DNA of 64,000 nt from Vibrio jasicida CAIM 1864 = LMG 25398 (GTDB lineage: Bacteria > Pseudomonadota > Gammaproteobacteria > Enterobacterales > Vibrionaceae). The notes under the pieces were generated by a model. It ran no database searches, had not been told where the DNA came from, and was given only the letters and a program-made list of their open reading frames with translations. Each line of letters begins with the position of its first letter. Position 1 is the first letter of the stretch. The stretch is from the NCBI RefSeq assembly GCF_000400365.1, contig NZ_BAOG01000010.1:40922-104921 (forward strand), in the 5' to 3' direction. Below, piece after piece: positions 55,962 to 64,000 of this stretch. The position numbers and the translations under genes were made by a program.

Positions 55962-56926
55962 TGATATTAGATTTCCCAAAGGTCGAACCTTCAAGCATCG
56001 CGCTGAGCAATCAACTGTGCGCAAAACAGTGCCACTTTCAAGATAGTCAGAGCAATAGCTTATCGGCCACGCTTGGCCAAAAACCGGAGTTTTCTGGCTA
56101 TCGTTTAACGCTACTCATTGGTGGGCAAACCATTCAAATCGATTTCAGCGGTGCGCAATTACAGCAATGGCTACATGGCATTCTTGACTCGACGGCATTT
56201 GAATCACTGCCAAACTCATTGCAATTGGCGCTGCTCAGTAGCCAAATTGAGCCCTACACCGACGTGATTAAGCGCTTATTTGGACAACTTCCGGTATTGA
56301 GCAAGTTGCAAGTTCATGAGCAGCCTACACCAGAAGAAAACGTGTTGATGCTCACCATCAATCGCGATGATGTCTCTCTTAGCCTGTGGGTCCATGAAGG
56401 TCGAGATGTGTTGATTGACACTCTGCCACAAGCGACCTCTTACCTGAGCCAAAACATCGCACTGCCCTTCTGGTTGAGCTTTGGAAAAACGCGTTTGGCG
56501 CTCAGTCAATTTGAGCAACTGACACTGGGCGATGTGGTGTTTTTCGATGATTGCTACATCGCGCAACACCAAGTGCTGCTTCAGGTCTCGAATCAGAACC
56601 TTTGGCGATGCCAACTCGACAATACGACACTCCATATCCAAAAAAAAGAAACCAATATGAACGATATCAACAGCTCTGAAGCACTTACCGACCACCAGCA
56701 ATTGCCAATTGAACTGACTTTCGATGTTGGTCAGCAAACCATTACTTTAGAACAACTTAACGCACTGCAACCAGGGTTTACCTTTGAGCTTAACCAACCA
56801 ATTTCTAACCCAGTCACCATGCGAGCAAACGGAAAAATCATTGGGGAATGCGAGCTTGTGAACATCAATGAACGCTTGGGTGTGCGCGTGCTCGAACTGT
56901 TTGGCGGCAGTCAGGAGCCAGCATGA
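55958..56926 (+). CDS. vscQ: T3SS1 C-ring/sorting-platform protein VscQ (SctQ)
   Basis: 322 residues. The C-terminal 70 form a SpoA/FliN domain (LPIELTFDVGQQTITLEQLNALQPGFTFELNQPISNPVTMRANGKIIGECELVNINERLGVRVLEL). In YscQ an internal start yields a separate C-terminal fragment, and here an in-frame ATG (56656, MNDINSSEAL) directly precedes that domain. Overlaps vscP and vscR by 4 bp each. Confidence 0.93.
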   Translation: MMILDFPKVEPSSIALSNQLCAKQCHFQDSQSNSLSATLGQKPEFSGYRLTLLIGGQTIQIDFSGAQLQQWLHGILDSTAFESLPNSLQLALLSSQIEPYTDVIKRLFGQLPVLSKLQVHEQPTPEENVLMLTINRDDVSLSLWVHEGRDVLIDTLPQATSYLSQNIALPFWLSFGKTRLALSQFEQLTLGDVVFFDDCYIAQHQVLLQVSNQNLWRCQLDNTTLHIQKKETNMNDINSSEALTDHQQLPIELTFDVGQQTITLEQLNALQPGFTFELNQPISNPVTMRANGKIIGECELVNINERLGVRVLELFGGSQEPA

Positions 56927-57573
56927 TCCAGTTACCTGATGAACTGAACCTCATCGTCACACTTGCCCTTCTTGCTCTGGTTCCTTTCATTGCAATGATG
57001 GCGACCTCCTTCGTTAAACTGGCCGTGGTTTTCTCTCTGCTAAGAAATGCACTAGGTGTACAACAGATTCCACCCAATATGGCCTTGTACGGATTGGCGA
57101 TCATTCTGTCGATCTTCATCATGGCGCCAGTAGGGTTTGAAACCTATGACTACGTGACCCAGCACGAAATCTCACTTGAAGATTCAGAGAGCATCGAAGG
57201 TTTAATCGAAAGTGGATTGCAGCCGTATCGTGAGTTTTTAAAAAAGCACATCCGTGAAACTGAATCGGTCTTTTTTACCGATGCGGCAAGAACCTTGTGG
57301 CCACAAAAGTATGTCGACCGTTTAGAGTCAGACAGCTTATTATTGTTGCTCCCAGCTTTTACCGTGAGTGAGCTCACTAGAGCGTTTGAGATTGGCTTCT
57401 TGTTGTACCTGCCATTCATCGCTATCGATCTGATCGTATCCAACATCTTGCTGGCAATGGGCATGATGATGGTCTCGCCAATGACCATCTCACTGCCATT
57501 CAAGTTGTTGCTCTTTGTGTTGCTAGACGGTTGGACCAAGTTGACCCATGGCCTAGTGCTCAGTTACGGATAA
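56923..57573 (+). CDS. vscR: T3SS1 export apparatus protein VscR (SctR)
   Basis: 216 residues, about four membrane helices. The FliP/YscR signatures FIAMMATSFVKLAVVFSLLRNALGVQQIPPNMALYGLAIILSIF and LLLLPAFTVSELTRAFEIGFLLYLPF are present. Pentamer in the export gate with VscS and VscT. Confidence 0.97.
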   Translation: MIQLPDELNLIVTLALLALVPFIAMMATSFVKLAVVFSLLRNALGVQQIPPNMALYGLAIILSIFIMAPVGFETYDYVTQHEISLEDSESIEGLIESGLQPYREFLKKHIRETESVFFTDAARTLWPQKYVDRLESDSLLLLLPAFTVSELTRAFEIGFLLYLPFIAIDLIVSNILLAMGMMMVSPMTISLPFKLLLFVLLDGWTKLTHGLVLSYG

Positions 57574-57586
57574 TGAGGAGAGAAGT

Positions 57587-57853
57587 ATGAATCCGGCTGA
57601 AATCATCCACTTCACCACTCAGGCTCTAACGCTTGTTCTGTTCTTGTCACTGCCGCCGATTTTGGTTGCGGCACTTGTCGGTACCTTGGTCTCTCTTGTC
57701 CAAGCGCTAACACAAGTACAAGAACAGACGTTAGGCTTTGTCGTCAAACTGATCGCCGTCATCATTACCCTATTTGTTACCACACAATGGCTGGGCGCCG
57801 AGCTGCATTCATTTGCCACGTTGACCTTGGATAAAATCCCGCAAATACGATGA
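57587..57853 (+). CDS. vscS: T3SS1 export apparatus protein VscS (SctS)
   Basis: 88 residues with two membrane helices, FliQ/YscS family: LVLFLSLPPILVAALVGTLVSLVQALTQVQEQTLGFVVKL. GAGGAGAG precedes the ATG; overlaps vscT by 4 bp. Confidence 0.96.
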   Translation: MNPAEIIHFTTQALTLVLFLSLPPILVAALVGTLVSLVQALTQVQEQTLGFVVKLIAVIITLFVTTQWLGAELHSFATLTLDKIPQIR

Positions 57854-58632
57854 GTTACGATGATTTGCACCAAGCCCTGTTCCTATACAGCTTGACGCTC
57901 CCTAGGTTAATGGCTTGCTTTATATTTTTGCCGATCTTAAACAAGCAAATACTGGGTGGCACCTTGGTAAGAAATGGTGTTTTGTGCTCGCTTGCACTGT
58001 TTATCTTCCCAATGATCAACCAACAAGACCTGCCCGCAGAAACGGATGGGATTTGGTTGATGGTCATCTTAGGTAAAGAGGTGTTATTGGGTATGCTGAT
58101 TGGCTTTGTTGCAGCAATCCCTTTTTGGGCTATTGAGGCAGCAGGCTTTTTGGTGGATAACCAACGTGGTGCTGCGATGGCAAGTATGTTTAACCCCACT
58201 CTCGGCTCTCAGTCAACGCCAACGGCTGTGCTATTGACCCAAACTCTGATCACCTTGTTCTTCTCCGGTGGTGGCTTTGTCGCTTTTATTTATGCGCTGT
58301 TTAACAGCTATGCGTCGTGGCCTGTGATTAGCTTTTTCCCAACCGTCACTGAGGAATGGGTGCACTTTTTCTACGCTCAGTTCGAGCAACTTATGTGGCT
58401 TGGCGTTTTGATGTCTGCGCCTTTGGTTTTAGCCATGTTCCTTGCCGAGTTTGGGCTCGCGCTGATTAGCCGATTCGCCCCACAGCTGAACGTTTTCTCT
58501 TTAGCCATGCCGATCAAAAGTGCCATTGCCAGCGTGCTATTGATTGTTTATTTGGCATTGATGATGGACCACTTTCAAGCCCTTTTCTCTGAAATCGTAC
58601 TGTTCAGAGAACAGCTCAATACCATTTGGTAA
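57850..58632 (+). CDS. vscT: T3SS1 export apparatus protein VscT (SctT)
   Basis: 260 residues, FliR/YscT family with about six membrane helices. Conserved FVAAIPFWAIEAAGFLVDNQRGAAMASMFNP and FGLALISRFAPQLNVFSLAMPIKS. Forms the gate with VscR and VscS. Confidence 0.96.
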   Translation: MSYDDLHQALFLYSLTLPRLMACFIFLPILNKQILGGTLVRNGVLCSLALFIFPMINQQDLPAETDGIWLMVILGKEVLLGMLIGFVAAIPFWAIEAAGFLVDNQRGAAMASMFNPTLGSQSTPTAVLLTQTLITLFFSGGGFVAFIYALFNSYASWPVISFFPTVTEEWVHFFYAQFEQLMWLGVLMSAPLVLAMFLAEFGLALISRFAPQLNVFSLAMPIKSAIASVLLIVYLALMMDHFQALFSEIVLFREQLNTIW

Positions 58633-58650
58633 TAACAGACAGGAAGAGCA

Positions 58651-59700
58651 ATGAGCGGAGAAAAAACGGAACTCCCCACCCCAAAAAAACTTCGGGATGC
58701 CCGGCAAAAAGGGCAAGTCGCCAAAAGTCAGGAAGTCGTCTCATCGGCGTTAATCCTAGCCCTAATTGCCGTCTTATTTGCCTTTGCTGACTACTATATG
58801 TCGCACATCTCTGCCCTACTTTTGTTACCGAGTGAGTTGGCTTATCAAGGGTTTCAGGATGCGTTGCTTGACGTAGCCATCGCTATTGCCAAAGAAATGG
58901 TCTACCTACTAGCACCGATCCTGATCGTGGCGGCATTGATTGCCATCATGTCGAACATGGGGCAATTCGGCTTGCTATTTAGTGGTGAATCCGTCAAACC
59001 AGATATCAAAAAGATCAACCCCGTCGAAGGGGCGAAACGAATTTTCTCGCTAAAGAGCATCATTGAGTTTATTAAGTCAATTCTTAAAGTCTCGCTCCTT
59101 TCCTGCATCATTTGGGTAACACTGAAAGGCAACTTAAACACGCTACTGCAAATCCCGACATGCGGATTAGAGTGTGTACCGACCATCACCGGCGTATTGG
59201 TGAAACAACTCATGATCATCTCTTCCGTCGGCTTTATTGTGATTGCAGCTGCCGATTACGCTTACCAAAAGTTCGACCACACCAAGCAACTAAAGATGAC
59301 TAAAGACGAAGTTAAACGCGAATATAAAGAGATGGAGGGCAGCCCGGAAATCAAGAGTAAGCGTCGTCAGTTACACCAAGAGCTGCAAGCTTCGAACCAA
59401 AGAGATAACGTTAAACGTTCGAATGTGTTGGTCACGAACCCAACCCACATCGCTATTGGTTTGTACTACAAAAAGGGCGAAACACCGCTGCCTGTGATAA
59501 CCCTTAAAGAAACCGATGCGATGGCGAAACGTATGATCGCGATAGCCCACGAAGAAGGCATCCCTGTGATGCAAAAAGTGCCGCTCGCACGTGCCCTTTA
59601 TGCCGATGGTCAATTAAACCAATACATTCCTGGCGATCTTATTGAAGCCACCGCCGAGATCCTGCGTTGGGTTGCGTCTCTTGAGCAGTCAGAGGAATAA
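58651..59700 (+). CDS. vscU: T3SS1 autocleaving switch protein VscU (SctU)
   Basis: 349 residues: N-terminus GEKTELPTPKKLRDARQKGQVAKSQEV, four membrane helices, then the cytoplasmic domain with the self-cleavage motif NPTH at 263-266, at the same Asn number as YscU. Cleavage there, with the VscP ruler, switches export from needle parts to later substrates. Last gene of the rightward operon; a terminator follows. Confidence 0.97.
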   Translation: MSGEKTELPTPKKLRDARQKGQVAKSQEVVSSALILALIAVLFAFADYYMSHISALLLLPSELAYQGFQDALLDVAIAIAKEMVYLLAPILIVAALIAIMSNMGQFGLLFSGESVKPDIKKINPVEGAKRIFSLKSIIEFIKSILKVSLLSCIIWVTLKGNLNTLLQIPTCGLECVPTITGVLVKQLMIISSVGFIVIAAADYAYQKFDHTKQLKMTKDEVKREYKEMEGSPEIKSKRRQLHQELQASNQRDNVKRSNVLVTNPTHIAIGLYYKKGETPLPVITLKETDAMAKRMIAIAHEEGIPVMQKVPLARALYADGQLNQYIPGDLIEATAEILRWVASLEQSEE

Positions 59701-59772
59701 CGGGAAACGGATTTATTTTATCTTTATAGGAACAGGCATTGGCACTGTTTTTTAAGGAATTTAACTGAACAC

Positions 59773-59800
59773 AAAGGGAGCTTACGCTCCCTTTTGCTTT
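59773..59800. terminator. Bidirectional terminator between vscU and vopQ
   Basis: A 9-bp stem AAAGGGAGC/GCTCCCTTT, with TTGCTTTT on the plus side, sits between converging genes. Confidence 0.8.
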
Positions 59801-59844
59801 TCTTCTTAACTACGATTTAGCCGCGAGCTTTTAAACTCAACGGA

Positions 59845-61323
59845 TTAAACCCAGCCTTCTGCTAAGTACATCAATCTTAACTGGCTTGGTGAGCCTAGCT
59901 TCTCTAACGCTGATAATTGCCCTTCACTCAGGTTCGGGCTTTTATCCAAGTACACTCGTCCGTTTTCTGCATCGAGAGGCAGTTTGTAGGTCAAGGTCTT
60001 ATTGATGTCCTGTGCCTTACCTTGATCAATGGCTCGGACGGCTGGCATCAACCAGTCCCAATCTTCACTAAGCAGTTTCTTAAACGCACCATTCGCCACG
60101 GATTCAGTTTGACTTGGAGCATCTTCCACACTCAGTTTAAGCATAGGATCGACATCTGGCACCAAGTGTTCACTGGCTTCAGAGCCCAGCATCTTCTTGA
60201 GCGTTAAGCGCGCTGTTTCCATTTCCTGTGCTTCTTTCGGCGCTTGAGGAGACGTCATCGACTTGTCCTCTTTTGGGCCTAAATACGCCATCAAAGCACG
60301 TACTGACGCGGCATCTTGCATACTAAAGGTAAAGTCTCCTTTGCTGTTAGACACTTCGATACGTGGTAGCACACCAGACATGGGATCTTGACGAAACACC
60401 TCTTGAGCTTCGTTATTCAAACCATACGAGCCCGCTTGACCTGCCACAAAACCAGAACCACTGATTAAGCCTGATGCCGCAGCACTGCCCAATGCTTCTT
60501 TTGCAACAGGAAGCACACCCGCCGTCCCAACAGAGTTGACTCCAAAAGCACCAAGGCTGCCTGTAGCCATCCCTAATGTTGCTGTAACAGCACCTTCAGT
60601 CGACAAGGTGGCGTGTCCGTGTGCTAAGGCTTGTTGCATCGGCAAAGCAAGTCTCTGATCACGACCGGGCAGTTGCGCAATTTGATCCAATTGATGATGG
60701 TAAGCCTCTGCATCGCCATTTACCGCTGCTTTGTGCAACTCACGACCTGTCGCCACCAGCAATCCAACGCCCGGCAAGGCAAGGTTAATCGCCGCATTCA
60801 CACCAGTGCCTTTGAGCTTATCTTTTGCCATCTCAAGCAACTCTGCCCCAAAGCCGTCCATTTTTCCTGGATATTGATTTTCGATGCTCACCTGTAAGCG
60901 AGGATCGTGACTGATCGAATCAAACGTACCTTTGAGGTTTTCATAAGCGCTACCGTCAATCTTAACCTCTTCCAACAAGTTCACTACTTCAAGGATCTTT
61001 CGTTCCGTTAGTGGTTCACCACGGTACCCTGATGGGCTGACAAGAGAGAAGGCTAACAATGCCGTCTCTGGCTTTTCTTGTTTTAATAACGCCTGCTTTA
61101 AATCAAGATGAGTCTTAATATTTTCTTGAAAGTACTTTGGGTATTTTGAGCGCAGCAAATGTTCACTCACTGCTGCAAATTTTTGCCCTTTATGGAAAGT
61201 CGACGGCTCTTTTACCTTGCCACGCTTGCTGATCACTCGGTCATCTTTTTGCGCCGCAACAGAACGAAATTGGTCTAAGTTAGGAACCGGGCTTTGGCTG
61301 ATTTTATTCGTTGGATTTACCAT
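59845..61323 (-). CDS. vopQ: T3SS1 effector VopQ (VepA)
   Basis: 492 residues, exactly the length of V. parahaemolyticus VopQ, and in the same place relative to vscU. No conserved enzymatic motif is visible; a Gly/Ala-rich stretch lies at about 245-300. Known action of the family: binds the Vo part of the host V-ATPase, forms a gated channel in lysosome/vacuole membranes, and triggers autophagy and lysis. Its ribosome site (AAGGAG) overlaps the stop of the chaperone gene, so the two are coupled. Identification rests on length, context and overall character. Confidence 0.87.
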   Translation of the reverse strand: MVNPTNKISQSPVPNLDQFRSVAAQKDDRVISKRGKVKEPSTFHKGQKFAAVSEHLLRSKYPKYFQENIKTHLDLKQALLKQEKPETALLAFSLVSPSGYRGEPLTERKILEVVNLLEEVKIDGSAYENLKGTFDSISHDPRLQVSIENQYPGKMDGFGAELLEMAKDKLKGTGVNAAINLALPGVGLLVATGRELHKAAVNGDAEAYHHQLDQIAQLPGRDQRLALPMQQALAHGHATLSTEGAVTATLGMATGSLGAFGVNSVGTAGVLPVAKEALGSAAASGLISGSGFVAGQAGSYGLNNEAQEVFRQDPMSGVLPRIEVSNSKGDFTFSMQDAASVRALMAYLGPKEDKSMTSPQAPKEAQEMETARLTLKKMLGSEASEHLVPDVDPMLKLSVEDAPSQTESVANGAFKKLLSEDWDWLMPAVRAIDQGKAQDINKTLTYKLPLDAENGRVYLDKSPNLSEGQLSALEKLGSPSQLRLMYLAEGWV

Positions 61324-61334
61324 GGATGAACTCC

Positions 61335-61793
61335 TTAGACTCGAAGGGTCTGTACGTGAGATAGCTGTGTGTTGGGTAATGGAGTGATATCTTGGTCTAG
61401 CATCGCAAATCGGGCTTGCCAGAGCTGAGCTTGCTCATTGAGCGCATGGAACCAAGTTGACAAACTCGCGGCATCTAAGTGCTCTATTGGCTTCCTGCCC
61501 GCGAGAACAAGCTGCCTGCCATTTGGTGTCAGTGACAGGGTTAGGCCCCCTTCTGCAATGGCGAAGTAATTGGCATGAGCTATGAGCTCAAGACCTTTCA
61601 CCCTTAGTTCACCATTTTTTTTGAGTCCACCAAAAGCCACGGAAAGAATAAGATCATGATTATCTGTTGCGCTAAAGTAAATAACGTAACGGTCATCAAC
61701 TAATAACTGACAGCGCCCCCCTTCAGAAAAGTTAAGTGGCGGTAGCTCATTTATCTCACAAAACTCATTTAATAGAACTTGTATTGTATTCAT
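61335..61793 (-). CDS. vecA: T3SS class I chaperone, VecA-like (for VopQ)
   Basis: 152 residues with the CesT/Tir-chaperone fold: IQVLLNEFCEINELPPLNFSEGGRCQLLVDDRYVIYFSATDNHDLILSVAFGGL. Lies directly upstream of vopQ with 11 bp between, matching VecA, which stabilises and delivers VopQ. Preceded by an ExsA-type promoter. Confidence 0.85.
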   Translation of the reverse strand: MNTIQVLLNEFCEINELPPLNFSEGGRCQLLVDDRYVIYFSATDNHDLILSVAFGGLKKNGELRVKGLELIAHANYFAIAEGGLTLSLTPNGRQLVLAGRKPIEHLDAASLSTWFHALNEQAQLWQARFAMLDQDITPLPNTQLSHVQTLRV

Positions 61794-61818
61794 TGCAACT
61801 CCTCTATTTACTCTCTCT

Positions 61819-61869
61819 AGTAAAACGTAAATAGAAAGTTTGCGATGTCGAAATTAGCTTTTATTTTGT
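61819..61869 (-). promoter_or_regulatory. ExsA-type promoter of the vecA-vopQ unit
   Basis: The minus-strand 25-bp site (61869 to 61845) has an A-rich start, a GCT block and ends in TTCGACAT, matching most fixed ExsA positions. A TTTACT -10 (61824-61819) follows after exactly 20 bp. GAGGAG and the ATG come 12-26 bp later. Confidence 0.6.
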
Positions 61870-62098
61870 TGTTTTCCATTACCTCTCGTGAACTACTGCA
61901 CAAAATAATAGAAATAAACACTTAAATAAAACCTAGCGGAATGAATATAAAAATTCGTTTTAAACAAGCTATTTAAAGATAAGAATCCGCCAATAAGTTT
62001 AATTGATTAATCCAAGGATAAAACATCAAAACTATTAATGAAAAAACTTATTACTTCGGTTTCACACTTCAACGTTAATATATAACTCACAACGAAAA
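61870..62098. other. AT-rich gap where V. parahaemolyticus carries vopR
   Basis: No coding frame, dyad or repeat is visible between the vecA promoter and the vopS terminator. By the V. parahaemolyticus order VP1682-VP1686, the effector gene vopR (VP1683) and VP1684-VP1685 would lie here. Confidence 0.6.
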
Positions 62099-62118
62099 AG
62101 AGCGACTTTCGTCGCTCT
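62099..62118 (-). terminator. Terminator after vopS
   Basis: An 8-bp stem AGAGCGAC/GTCGCTCT with a minus-strand TTTTTCG tail, 18 bp past the vopS stop. Confidence 0.8.
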
Positions 62119-62135
62119 AAATATGGTCTGGATAT

Positions 62136-63299
62136 TTACTTAATCCCGTGGAGGCTAAGCTCTGCGCTTAAAGCGAGAGGCGTAAATGCATCATTTCTCA
62201 GCTCAGCAATCGCATACAGAATACGTCCCATACGACCGTTACCATCCGTGAAGCCATGGTAGCCAATCACACCAGCAAACAACTGTTTTCCAAGGTCTTT
62301 ATCTGCCACTGAGTTTTCTTTCAAAAAGCCCTCTATGTGCTGTTTTAGCATGCCTTCACCACCAATGCTTGATGGAAGTGCGCCACCAGCCGTCGCTGGG
62401 CCTCGGTAATCTCTTTCAATATTTGGCACCGCTCGCGCATGAAGCTCTTTTAAGTTATCCATGTTCAGCAAGTCTTTATCATTGGCCGCGTATTCTTTAA
62501 GAAGCGCGGTAATATTATCAGCATCGTTTCCTTTCGAAGTCGATGCGTTGATGATCCAAGCCGCCGCGCGTTCAAGGTTGTTCGTCGTGCCCGTTTTATT
62601 GAATTTCTCTTCCGCTAGCGAATCGGCATAAACACCCGAACTCAAATCTGTGTTTGCCAAACCTTCAATATGTGCTTGTGCCGCTTTTAAGTTCTTAACC
62701 TCGGTTTCAAATACAACTTCCAAGCCCATCGCGGTATTTGGGTTGTTCTTCACGCCCATCGCACCGCCACCAAAAGCTTTAACAACTTTGCCAGCTAATG
62801 CTTTTGTTGAACCCTCACCAATTTGTGACTTCAAATCCTGTCCTGATTTCGTATCCAATAGCGCTTCTGACATCGCGCGCTCAGCCAATTGGTTAAGTTC
62901 ACCACTGTCTGACTTAATCGCCTGAGCATCAAGTCGGCTAAAGGCATTTAACACATCGGCCGGAGTTTTAAGGCTGGCATCTTTAAACAGCATTTGACCG
63001 TGCTCAACAGAAGAACTGGTTTGCAAGCGCTGAGCTTGTCCAAGTTCATTATCGAATACCGATTTCGTAATCGCTTTCGCTACTGAGTCTGTGTTGCCTT
63101 CTCTAAATAGCTTACCCGTTGCTTCAAAGAATCGAGCGACTGCACTATTACTTGGGTTTGAACGAACAAACTGCTGAGTATCTGCATCGACCTTATATTC
63201 CTTGCCACCAACATTGAGTTTGCCTTCATTGAGAATATCATTTCGCGTTTGCGGCATTGCGGCTTGTAGCGCACTTACGTTTCCAAAACTAATCATCAT
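62136..63299 (-). CDS. vopS: T3SS1 effector VopS, Fic-domain AMP transferase
   Basis: 387 residues, the exact length of V. parahaemolyticus VopS. The Fic motif is HGFTDGNGRMGR, with the catalytic His at 348 as in VopS. The N-terminal part (to about 30) is the usual secretion signal and the chaperone-binding region follows. Known action: AMPylates the switch-1 Thr of Rho, Rac and Cdc42, collapsing the host actin skeleton. The ATG follows the chaperone stop directly (TAAATGATG; two possible ATGs, 63299 and 63296). Confidence 0.96.
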   Translation of the reverse strand: MMISFGNVSALQAAMPQTRNDILNEGKLNVGGKEYKVDADTQQFVRSNPSNSAVARFFEATGKLFREGNTDSVAKAITKSVFDNELGQAQRLQTSSSVEHGQMLFKDASLKTPADVLNAFSRLDAQAIKSDSGELNQLAERAMSEALLDTKSGQDLKSQIGEGSTKALAGKVVKAFGGGAMGVKNNPNTAMGLEVVFETEVKNLKAAQAHIEGLANTDLSSGVYADSLAEEKFNKTGTTNNLERAAAWIINASTSKGNDADNITALLKEYAANDKDLLNMDNLKELHARAVPNIERDYRGPATAGGALPSSIGGEGMLKQHIEGFLKENSVADKDLGKQLFAGVIGYHGFTDGNGRMGRILYAIAELRNDAFTPLALSAELSLHGIK

Positions 63300-63731
63300 T
63301 TATACCCTTAGTGTGGCAAATTGAGCCGCATCTATTGTCTGTGTTTGTTCTTGCATCGCTTGCTCCTGCGGGCTTGCTGACAGCTTTAACCAATCAACAA
63401 ATTGAGCAATCGACGTTTCAAAATATGTCTCGGTTAACATCGTTTGATGAATGTGAATAAAGCCGATGTAACCAGCATCTTCATCCCAACATACGTAGGG
63501 CTCATCTTTGGTTAATGCCGCCTTCATGTGTTGAAAATAAACATCGGGATGTGGTTTCTCACCGGAAATTAAGCCAATAAGCGTCAGCTTCTCTTCATTT
63601 GTTCGAAGTGTAATCGCCACTTCGTTATCAATAATTAAGCGACAACAGCCTTCTTCATCAAATTCCAGCGTTTCTATTTGGCAACGCTTTGCAAAGTCGT
63701 TTAGAAGGGTCGATATAAATCCGTTGACCAT
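63300..63731 (-). CDS. T3SS class I chaperone upstream of vopS
   Basis: 143 residues, CesT-like: FISTLLNDFAKRCQIETLEFDEEGCCRLIIDNEVAITLRTNEEKLTLIGLIS. It corresponds in place to VP1687 of V. parahaemolyticus. Being translationally coupled to vopS, it is the likely VopS chaperone. Preceded by an ExsA-type promoter. Confidence 0.85.
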   Translation of the reverse strand: MVNGFISTLLNDFAKRCQIETLEFDEEGCCRLIIDNEVAITLRTNEEKLTLIGLISGEKPHPDVYFQHMKAALTKDEPYVCWDEDAGYIGFIHIHQTMLTETYFETSIAQFVDWLKLSASPQEQAMQEQTQTIDAAQFATLRV

Positions 63732-63804
63732 CTGGTTTACATTCCTATTTTTGTATTTACATCTCTGCGGTTTAGATAAGAACAGAGTATTGGCTGATGG
63801 AGTG

Positions 63805-63855
63805 ATTATGCTGAATTCGGATGGGGGAATATGCTAGAAATGGTCGGCTTTTTTT
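63805..63855 (-). promoter_or_regulatory. ExsA-type promoter of the chaperone-vopS unit
   Basis: The minus-strand 25-bp site (63855 to 63831) starts with an A7 tract, continues GCCGACC and ends CTAGCAT, a good match to the ExsA consensus. A CATAAT -10 (63810-63805) follows after exactly 20 bp. The start codon is 73 bp beyond. Confidence 0.7.
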
Positions 63856-64000
63856 CATTTTAAGCCGTTTAGAACAAGGCATATGATGACGTAAAAAAAG
63901 CCCAGCATAGCTGCAATGTAGTTCACTTAAGCGGAGCTGCTTTGCGATTAACTGGGTAGCGAGTCTTTGACATTTTTACCGCCCTAGGCCGATTAGGCTT
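63856..64000. other. Window end, no gene recognised
   Basis: The minus strand contains a short frame beginning MSKTRYPVNRKAAPLK then a stop, faintly like the start of an IS5-type transposase, but too short to call. Nothing else is supportable. Confidence 0.3.

Noticed and set aside
63814..63830. Shared TTCGGATGGGGG between the MITE-like element and the vopS promoter spacer
   Set aside because: Only 12 bases match, flanks differ, and the segment is explained as the spacer of an ExsA-type promoter.
63856..64000. Possible transposase N-terminus on the minus strand
   Set aside because: Sixteen codons then a stop; no inverted repeats seen and the window ends, so an insertion sequence cannot be supported.

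Overview
The window is about 64 kb of a marine Vibrio chromosome. The ysc-type secretion cluster, its effectors VopQ and VopS, and their gene order match the T3SS1 (vsc) locus of the Harveyi clade (V. parahaemolyticus, V. alginolyticus and relatives). An alginate-utilisation block on the same chromosome fits V. alginolyticus/V. diabolicus-like strains better than typical V. parahaemolyticus, but no rRNA or housekeeping marker is present, so the species is not established. I see no tRNA, rRNA, CRISPR array or intact insertion sequence.

Layout. 0-0.8 kb: start of an MltF-like lytic transglycosylase cut by the window edge. 0.9-10 kb: alginate uptake and breakdown (KdgM-type porin, exported alginate lyase, two near-identical Na+/solute symporters, PL6 lipoprotein lyase), with a shared TTGTA-N-TACAA dyad in front of both symporters and a degenerate copy in front of the lyase. 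10-12 kb: AEC-family carrier and an exported FAH-fold protein. 12-17 kb: a catabolic unit (DUF1028 protein, YfcC-type permease, M20 amidohydrolase) with two ATTTATCATGATAAAT operators and a divergent FadR-type regulator, whose promoter region holds a 197-bp MITE-like element. 17-23 kb: MarR regulator, RND pump with its adaptor, and a ToxR/ToxS-like membrane regulator pair. 23-31 kb: chemoreceptor, small membrane protein and a peptide/nickel-type ABC importer with a fused permease and a frameshifted ATPase gene. 31-34 kb: MATE exporter, then ZevAB-type zinc uptake genes behind a Zur-like box, then PhnA. 34-38 kb: beta-glucoside PTS and GH1 phosphoglucosidase with tandem palindromic operators. 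38-43 kb: sulfatase and several small accessory proteins.

43-64 kb is the T3SS1 island. Two divergent operons meet at 52.6-52.8 kb: leftward vopN-tyeA-sycN-vscX-vscY-vcrD-vcrR-vcrG-vcrV-vcrH-vopB-vopD (gatekeeper, export gate, tip and translocon) and rightward vscN-O-P-Q-R-S-T-U (ATPase, stalk, ruler, C-ring, export gate). Two leftward chaperone-effector pairs follow (vecA-like/vopQ and a CesT-type chaperone/vopS). All four transcription units carry an ExsA-type 25-bp site placed exactly 20 bp upstream of a -10-like hexamer. The remaining structural genes (needle, ring, secretin, exs regulators) are expected beyond the right edge.

The items most worth a second look are the ToxR/ToxS-like pair, the Zur-box/zevAB unit, the fused ABC permease with its frameshifted ATPase partner, the exported FAH-like protein lacking the usual metal-ligand glutamates, the structured RNA candidate upstream of the alginate symporters, the four equally spaced ExsA-type promoters, and the tandem repeat inside the needle-length ruler gene.
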